A DNA stretch of 64,000 bases from contig NZ_JAQQPS010000007.1 of NCBI RefSeq assembly GCF_036688685.1, positions 169,801 through 233,800 on the forward strand, read 5' to 3'. The position numbers were made by a program, and so were the translations under genes. Every line of letters starts with the position of its first letter. The first letter of the stretch is position 1. This DNA is from JALYUM01 sp036688685. GTDB taxonomy: Bacteria; Pseudomonadota; Gammaproteobacteria; Burkholderiales; Burkholderiaceae_D. Below, piece after piece: positions 59,351 to 64,000 of this stretch. The notes under the pieces were generated by a model, which was not told where the DNA came from, ran no database searches, and was given only the letters and a program-made list of their open reading frames with translations.

Positions 59351-60838
59351 TCACGCTTTCGCCGACGGCAGTTTCGAGACCAGGCGCAGGGACACGGTCA
59401 GGCCTTCGAGCTGGTAATGCGGCCGCAAGAAAAATTTGGACGTGTAGTAACCGGGATTGCCTTCGACTTCTTCCACGATCACTTCGGCGCCGGCCAGCGG
59501 TTTGCGCGCCTTGTCGGCTTCGCTCGCGGTGGCCGGGTTGTTTTCGACGTAGCGCCCGACCCAGTTGTTCAGCCAGGTTTGCATGTCGGCGCGCTCCTTG
59601 AACGAACCGATCTTGTCGCGCACGATACATTTCAGATAGTGAGCGAAGCGGCAGGTGGCGAACAGGTAGGGCAAGCGCGCGGCCAGGTTGGCATTCGCCG
59701 TGGCATCGGGGTCGTCGTATTCGGCCGGCTTGTGCAGCGACTGGGCGCCGATGAAGGCGGCAAAGTCGGTGTTCTTCTTGTGCACCAGCGGCATGAAGCC
59801 ATTTGCCGCCAGCTCCGCTTCGCGCCGGTCGGAAATCGCGATCTCGGTCGGGCAGGTCATGTCGACGCCGCCGTCGTCGGTCGGGAAGGTGTACACCGGC
59901 AGGCCCTCGACCGCGCCGCCCGACTCGATGCCGCGGATGCGCGAACACCAGCCGTATTCCTTGAACGAGCGGTTGATGTTCACGGCCATGGCGTACGCCG
60001 CATTCGACCAGGTGAACTTGGTGGCGCCGGCGCCGCTGGTGTCTTCCTCGAAGTCGAAGGCTTCGACCGGATCGGTTTTCGCGCCATACGGCTGGCGCGC
60101 CAGGAAGCGCGGCATGGCAAGGCCGACGTAGCGCGAATCTTCCGATTCGCGGAAGGAACGCCAGGCGGCATGCTCCGGCGTCTGGAAGATTTTTGTCAGG
60201 TCGCGCGGATTGGCCAGCTCCTGCCACGATTCCATCAGCATCACCGACGGCGCGGCGGCGGCAATGAAGGGCGCGTGCGCCGCGGCGGCCACCTTCGCCA
60301 TGCTCGAGAGCAGCTCGACGTCCGGTGCACTGTTATCGAAATAGTAGTCGGCCACGATGGCGCCGAACGGCTCGCCGCCGAACTGGCCGAATTCTTCTTC
60401 ATACATTTTCTTGAAGATCGGGCTCTGGTCCCAGGCCGTGCCCTTGAATTTTTTCAGCGATTTCCCCAGCTCGTTTTTGGAGATGTTCATCACGCGGATT
60501 TTCAGCGACTCGTCGGTCTCGGTGTTGTTGACCAGGTGGTGCAGGCCGCGCCATGCGCCCTCCAGGGCCTGGAACTCGGGCGCGTGCAGAATCAGGTTGA
60601 CCTGCTCGCTGAGCTTCCTGTCGAGCGCGGCGATCAGGCTTTCGATGGTGCCGAGCACGTCGCCCGAAATGACGTTGGCGCCGACCAGCGCCTGTTCGGC
60701 CAGCGTGCGCACCGCGCTCTCGACGGCCTCCCTGGCCTTGTCCGACTGCGGTTTGAATTCTTTCTGGAGCAGGCTGCCGAAATCGCTCATCTCGAGCGTG
60801 GCGCCGGTTGCGTCAAGTTGTTCCTGTAGTTCAGCCAT
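59351..60838 (-). CDS. tssC: T6SS sheath large subunit TssC (VipB)
   Basis: A 495-residue sheath protein. W-R-G-L-H-H-L-V-N-N-T-E and F-G-A-I-V-A-D-Y-Y-F are recognisable. It pairs with TssB, 30 bp upstream, to build the contractile sheath. Length is typical. Confidence 0.97.
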   Translation of the reverse strand: MAELQEQLDATGATLEMSDFGSLLQKEFKPQSDKAREAVESAVRTLAEQALVGANVISGDVLGTIESLIAALDRKLSEQVNLILHAPEFQALEGAWRGLHHLVNNTETDESLKIRVMNISKNELGKSLKKFKGTAWDQSPIFKKMYEEEFGQFGGEPFGAIVADYYFDNSAPDVELLSSMAKVAAAAHAPFIAAAAPSVMLMESWQELANPRDLTKIFQTPEHAAWRSFRESEDSRYVGLAMPRFLARQPYGAKTDPVEAFDFEEDTSGAGATKFTWSNAAYAMAVNINRSFKEYGWCSRIRGIESGGAVEGLPVYTFPTDDGGVDMTCPTEIAISDRREAELAANGFMPLVHKKNTDFAAFIGAQSLHKPAEYDDPDATANANLAARLPYLFATCRFAHYLKCIVRDKIGSFKERADMQTWLNNWVGRYVENNPATASEADKARKPLAGAEVIVEEVEGNPGYYTSKFFLRPHYQLEGLTVSLRLVSKLPSAKA

Positions 60839-60868
60839 GTTGGTTCTCCACGGGGTTCATCGAGGTGA

Positions 60869-61387
60869 TCACGATTCTTGCGGCTTCGGCGCCGCGGTCA
60901 ACGCCTGCATCAGCGCCGGTTCGGCCAGCAGCCGGGCGATCAGGTCTTCGGCGCCGGTCTTGCCGTCCATGTAGGTCATCAGGTTCGACAACTGGCCGCG
61001 CGCTTCGAGCAGTTTGGCCAGCGGCGCGACCTTGCGTGCAATCGCCGCCGGCGTGAAATCGTCCATGTTCTCGAACGTCATCTCGACCGACAGATTGCCT
61101 TCTCCGCTGAGGGTGTTGGGCACCTGCACGGCCACGCGCGGTTTCATCGCTTTCAGGCGCTCGTCGAAATTGTCGACGTCGATTTCCAGGAATTTGCGCT
61201 CCGCCACTGGCGCCAGCGGATCGGCGCTCTGGCCGGTCAGGTCGGCCATCACGCCCATCACGAACGGCAGCTGGATTTTCTTTTCCGCGCCATACACTTC
61301 GACGTCGTATTCGATCTGCACACGCGGCGCCCGGTTGCGCGCGATGAACTTCTGGCTACTCTCTTTACCCACGATTGCATCCCCCAT
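60869..61387 (-). CDS. tssB: T6SS sheath small subunit TssB (VipA)
   Basis: A 172-residue protein. From the ATG at 61385-61387 it begins G-D-A-I-V-G-K-E-S-S-Q-K-F-I-A-R-N-R-A-P-R-V, the normal TssB N-terminus, with L-P-F-V-M-G-V-M-A-D-L-T-G after it. It forms the sheath with TssC and is the binding site for ClpV and TagJ. Confidence 0.97.
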   Translation of the reverse strand: MGDAIVGKESSQKFIARNRAPRVQIEYDVEVYGAEKKIQLPFVMGVMADLTGQSADPLAPVAERKFLEIDVDNFDERLKAMKPRVAVQVPNTLSGEGNLSVEMTFENMDDFTPAAIARKVAPLAKLLEARGQLSNLMTYMDGKTGAEDLIARLLAEPALMQALTAAPKPQES

Positions 61388-61423
61388 GAATGAACAAAAC
61401 AAACCTCTTCTATGTCGTATTGC

Positions 61424-62467
61424 TTATTTCGCCGCCTGGGTCGCATCCGGTCCGCGGATCGCCGCCAGCTGGGCGACGCCGTCGGGCGCCAGGTCCTGCA
61501 TGATTTCCAGGAAGTTCATCGGCACCAGGCGCCGGGCGCGCGCCAGCAGGATCGGAATCGGGCTCGATGGCTCGTGCCGACCGTAGTACTGGACCAGCTT
61601 GTCGAGCATGCGCAGCACGTCCTCGCGCCCGGCGATGTCGCCTTCGATGCGGGCCGCGCGCACTGCGCTCTCCTGGCCGGACACGGGCGCAAGCTCGGGC
61701 ACTTCTTCCGGCTCGGGCGCCGCGCTGGCTTGATGCTGGCGCGCCAGAAAATCGTGCGCGCGGCGCAAGGGGCGCGTCAGTGGATCGAGGTTCAGGGCCT
61801 GCGCGCTGCCCACGTGGCGCACCAGCGCCAGTTCGATATTCACGGTGCTGGCCAGCGCGCGCGCCAGCAAGGCAGTGCTGGCGGCCAGCTGGTCCGGGGC
61901 GACGTCGGCAATCGCGCTTTCGATCGAGCTGGTTGCCACCTTGGCCTGGCCCGTGAGCGGTGCCACGTCACCGCTGGCGATCTCCAGCAGCTTGATGTTC
62001 AGGGGTCCAAGCCCCGGCAGCACCAGCAGCGTGGCGTCTTTCAGGTCGCGCAGCAGGCCGCCGGTGTCGGACAGGATGGCGAGTGAATTAATGCGCAACG
62101 TGGGATCGAGGCTGTCGTCCGGGTCGAGTGCGGGATGGACGCTGTCCCAGCGCTGTTCCAGCAGTCTCTCGATCAGTGCCAGGCAATCGACCAGGCCTTC
62201 GATGCCGAACAGCGCCAGGTCGGCGCGCAGCAGGTGCACCACCAGGCGCAGGTCGCGGCTGCGCTCGAGCAGGCCAGCGGCCATCTGGCGTACCTGCTTC
62301 CAGTCCGGCGGCACGGCCGGAGTGATGGTGGCGCCGTACTGGACTTCGGGTTTGCCGAGTGCTTCCTGCTCGAGTGCGATGAACGCCGGATCGTATTCGA
62401 GGTTCGGGCCACATGGCGCGTCCGTATCGATTTCCGCCAACCACGCATCCACGTCGATTGTGCTCAT
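61424..62467 (-). CDS. tssA: T6SS assembly cap protein TssA (ImpA family)
   Basis: A 347-residue protein with an ImpA N-terminal domain (I-x-x-D-A-P-C-G-P-N-L-E-Y-D-P and L-V-V-H-L-L-R-A) and a C-terminal region related to short-form TssA proteins. TssA caps the growing sheath or organises its assembly. It is the first gene of the leftward T6SS operon. Confidence 0.94.
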   Translation of the reverse strand: MSTIDVDAWLAEIDTDAPCGPNLEYDPAFIALEQEALGKPEVQYGATITPAVPPDWKQVRQMAAGLLERSRDLRLVVHLLRADLALFGIEGLVDCLALIERLLEQRWDSVHPALDPDDSLDPTLRINSLAILSDTGGLLRDLKDATLLVLPGLGPLNIKLLEIASGDVAPLTGQAKVATSSIESAIADVAPDQLAASTALLARALASTVNIELALVRHVGSAQALNLDPLTRPLRRAHDFLARQHQASAAPEPEEVPELAPVSGQESAVRAARIEGDIAGREDVLRMLDKLVQYYGRHEPSSPIPILLARARRLVPMNFLEIMQDLAPDGVAQLAAIRGPDATQAAK

Positions 62468-62917
62468 TCATACTCCGGAAGGCTGCAACACATGCTATCT
62501 AAAAAATAACAGGCAAAGGCGCATTACGTGTACCTCCGAGCACTTCCGATTGCCATGCGCGCAGCACCGAATGCAAGCGTCGACCGTCGTGCCAGGAAAC
62601 TGAAATACAGCGAACTGGACGCAACTATACTTCACAAAAGCAAAAAAAAGCACGCCGCTTTTTGGTTTTTTTTGCAGAAATTTCTTTCTGATTCGATTGT
62701 AAAATCGACCCGCAAGGTTGTTGACAAGGCCACAGAATGACAAGTCATCACTTTCTTTAAAGGCAAGGTAATTTTTAGAAAACCAGCACTGCGTCATGCG
62801 CGCAACATGCCAGAAAAAATTCTTTTTTTGGTATACAAATGGATCTTTTTATATTATTTATATTGTTACGAGCGAACCGGGCGTGGACGTTCCTAATGGT
62901 CGAGCACAAATCTTTCA
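62468..62917. promoter_or_regulatory. AT-rich divergent control region of the T6SS
   Basis: This 450 bp gap between tssA and the divergent kinase is markedly AT-rich compared with everything around it. It holds long A and T runs near 62640-62675, including a weak A5GC/GCT5 hairpin. Short open frames on both strands lack RBS and coding character. It must contain promoters for both directions. No convincing small gene was seen. Confidence 0.6.
62797..62812 (-). promoter_or_regulatory. Possible sigma-54 promoter directed at tssA
   Basis: On the minus strand TGGCAT, five bases and GCGCA place the invariant GG and GC ten bases apart, as in sigma-54 promoters (TGGCAC-N5-TTGCA). Three -12 bases match. 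It would leave a 5' leader of roughly 320 bases. Many T6SS clusters use sigma-54, but this is a weak match. Confidence 0.25.
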
Positions 62918-64000
62918 ATGAGTCTTTCCGACGACGATGAACGCACCTTACTGGTGACCGGCCGCGCAACAACGGGTCCGGCGCCGCCGCGCGCGCCCGG
63001 CGGAAATGCCCTGCCGGCAGGCGCGCGGCTGGGCGAGTTCGAGATCACCGGACTGCTCGGCGAAGGCGGCTTCGGCATCGTCTACCTGGCCTGGGACCGT
63101 TCGCTTGAGCGCCAGGTGGCGCTCAAGGAGTACATGCCCTCGTCGTTCGCGTCGCGCTCGAGCACCATGCAGGTGGCCGTGACGTCCGAGCGCGACGCTG
63201 ACACCTTCGACGCCGGGCTGCGCAGCTTCGTCAACGAAGCGCGCATCCTGGCGCGGTTCGACCACCCTGCCCTGATCAAGGTCTACCGTTTCTGGGAGGC
63301 GAATGGCACCGCCTACATGGTGATGCCATATTACGAAGGCGTGACACTCAAGCAGGCGCTGCTTGCGCGCACCGAGCCGGTCGACCAGGCGTGGCTGACC
63401 TCCCTGCTGGCGCCGCTGCTCGATACGCTCACGCTGATCCACGCGCACCAGTGTTTTCACCGCGATATCGCGCCGGACAACATCATGATGCTGAGCGCAA
63501 GCCGGCCGTTGCTGCTCGACTTCGGCGCCGCCCGACGCGCCATCGGCGGCATGCAGCAGGACTTCACCGTCATCTTCAAGCAAAACTACGCACCGATCGA
63601 ACAGTACGCCGAGATGCCGGGCATGCGCCAGGGGCCGTGGACCGACCTGTACGCACTGGCGTCGGTGGTGCACTTTGCCATTGCCGGCGCCGCACCGCCG
63701 CCCGCCGTGAGCCGCCTGGTGCAGGACCCGTACGTGCCGCTGGCCAGCCGTTATGCCGACCGTTTCAGCGCGCGCTTCCTCGGCGCGATCGATCAGGCGC
63801 TGGCAGTGCGGCCCGAACAGCGCCCGCAAAGCGCCGCGGCGCTGCGCACCCTGCTGGGCCTGGAGGACGGCGGCACGCAGGCGCTGGCGCTGGCGGCATC
63901 GTCGCCGGCGCCGCCCGTGACGGTGGCGGCAAGCGCGCCCCCGCCACGCAGGGTCGCCCTGTTTGCGGCCGGCGCCGTGACGCTGCTGGCGGGCGCGGGC
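62918..64000 (+). CDS. T6SS-associated Ser/Thr protein kinase (PpkA-like), 3' end outside window
   Basis: 361 codons are open to the window edge. The kinase domain covers about residues 40-315: Gly loop G-E-G-G-F-G-I-V-Y, Lys in V-A-L-K-E-Y-M-P, H181-R-D-I-A-P-D-N and D-F-G-A-A-R. The catalytic loop has Ala where most kinases have Lys (H-R-D-x-K), a variant shared by a group of T6SS-linked kinases. A Pro/Ala-rich linker and the beginning of a probable membrane helix close the visible part. Divergent from tssA, it is the likely kinase acting on the FHA protein TagH. Confidence 0.92.
   Translation, partial: MSLSDDDERTLLVTGRATTGPAPPRAPGGNALPAGARLGEFEITGLLGEGGFGIVYLAWDRSLERQVALKEYMPSSFASRSSTMQVAVTSERDADTFDAGLRSFVNEARILARFDHPALIKVYRFWEANGTAYMVMPYYEGVTLKQALLARTEPVDQAWLTSLLAPLLDTLTLIHAHQCFHRDIAPDNIMMLSASRPLLLDFGAARRAIGGMQQDFTVIFKQNYAPIEQYAEMPGMRQGPWTDLYALASVVHFAIAGAAPPPAVSRLVQDPYVPLASRYADRFSARFLGAIDQALAVRPEQRPQSAAALRTLLGLEDGGTQALALAASSPAPPVTVAASAPPPRRVALFAAGAVTLLAGAG

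Noticed and set aside
62696..62727. TTGTCA and TACAAT boxes toward tssA as a sigma-70 promoter
   Set aside because: The spacer is 20 bp, too long for a confident promoter.
62495..62797. Possible 100-residue gene between tssA and the kinase
   Set aside because: No RBS, Phe/Lys/Cys composition of AT-rich non-coding DNA, and several overlapping alternatives of equal quality.

Overview
The window looks like chromosome of a high-GC Gram-negative betaproteobacterium, probably an Oxalobacteraceae member of the Massilia/Duganella type. The grounds are strong GC bias at third codon positions, two trimeric porins with the betaproteobacterial N-terminal 'S-V-T-I-Y-G-x-x-D' style, and a complete-looking Gram-negative type VI secretion cluster. 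The species call is inference. No tRNA, rRNA, CRISPR array, IS element or phage gene was recognised.

Layout. 1-8.2 kb: the tail of a probable antibiotic biosynthesis monooxygenase family protein, a Cache/GGDEF diguanylate cyclase, then a MarR-controlled aromatic-acid-type efflux operon (MarR, FUSC permease, DUF1656, HlyD, NodT) and a secreted Asp-box protein. 8.2-9 kb: debris of a GH97 alpha-glucosidase gene. 8.9-12.6 kb: a copper-handling operon (Cys/His/Met-rich small protein, TolC-type lipoprotein, Tat-exported multicopper oxidase, CusF-like protein). 12.6-21 kb: housekeeping and stress genes (SSADH-type dehydrogenase, DUF218 protein, MsrA, alpha/beta hydrolase with TetR regulator, cytochrome b561 with a membrane-anchored catalase-like protein, two tandem GFA proteins). 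21-29.4 kb: a D-glucarate catabolic region (kdgD, alpha-ketoglutarate semialdehyde dehydrogenase, porin, glycerate 2-kinase, gudD). It carries a shared ~26 bp motif in front of gudD and kdgD, and the remains of a GntR/FadR regulator.

29.4-39.6 kb: a JmjC/cupin protein, then a four-gene signalling operon (FecR-like periplasmic protein, Tll0287-like sensor with a CxxCH motif and HAMP, Ser/Thr kinase, PP2C phosphatase). A ModA-like binding protein, a chemoreceptor, an alpha/beta hydrolase and a second porin follow.

39.6-64 kb: a type VI secretion system read leftwards in the order tssA, tssB, tssC, hcp, tagJ, tssE, tssF, tssG, clpV, two accessory genes, a PAAR-like gene, vgrG, tagH, tssK, tssL (with OmpA domain), tssM, tagF. 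A Ser/Thr kinase diverges from it and runs off the window. No tssJ was found.

The most interesting element is the accessory cargo between clpV and the PAAR/VgrG spike genes. One protein (50156-50818) carries a Thr-x-x-Leu-Ser-Gly-Cys motif followed 11 residues later by His. This is the signature spacing of the CNF1/BLF1 glutamine-deamidase toxin superfamily. Its neighbour (50942-51847) has a possible PD-(D/E)xK-like core. Neither has an obvious small immunity gene beside it.
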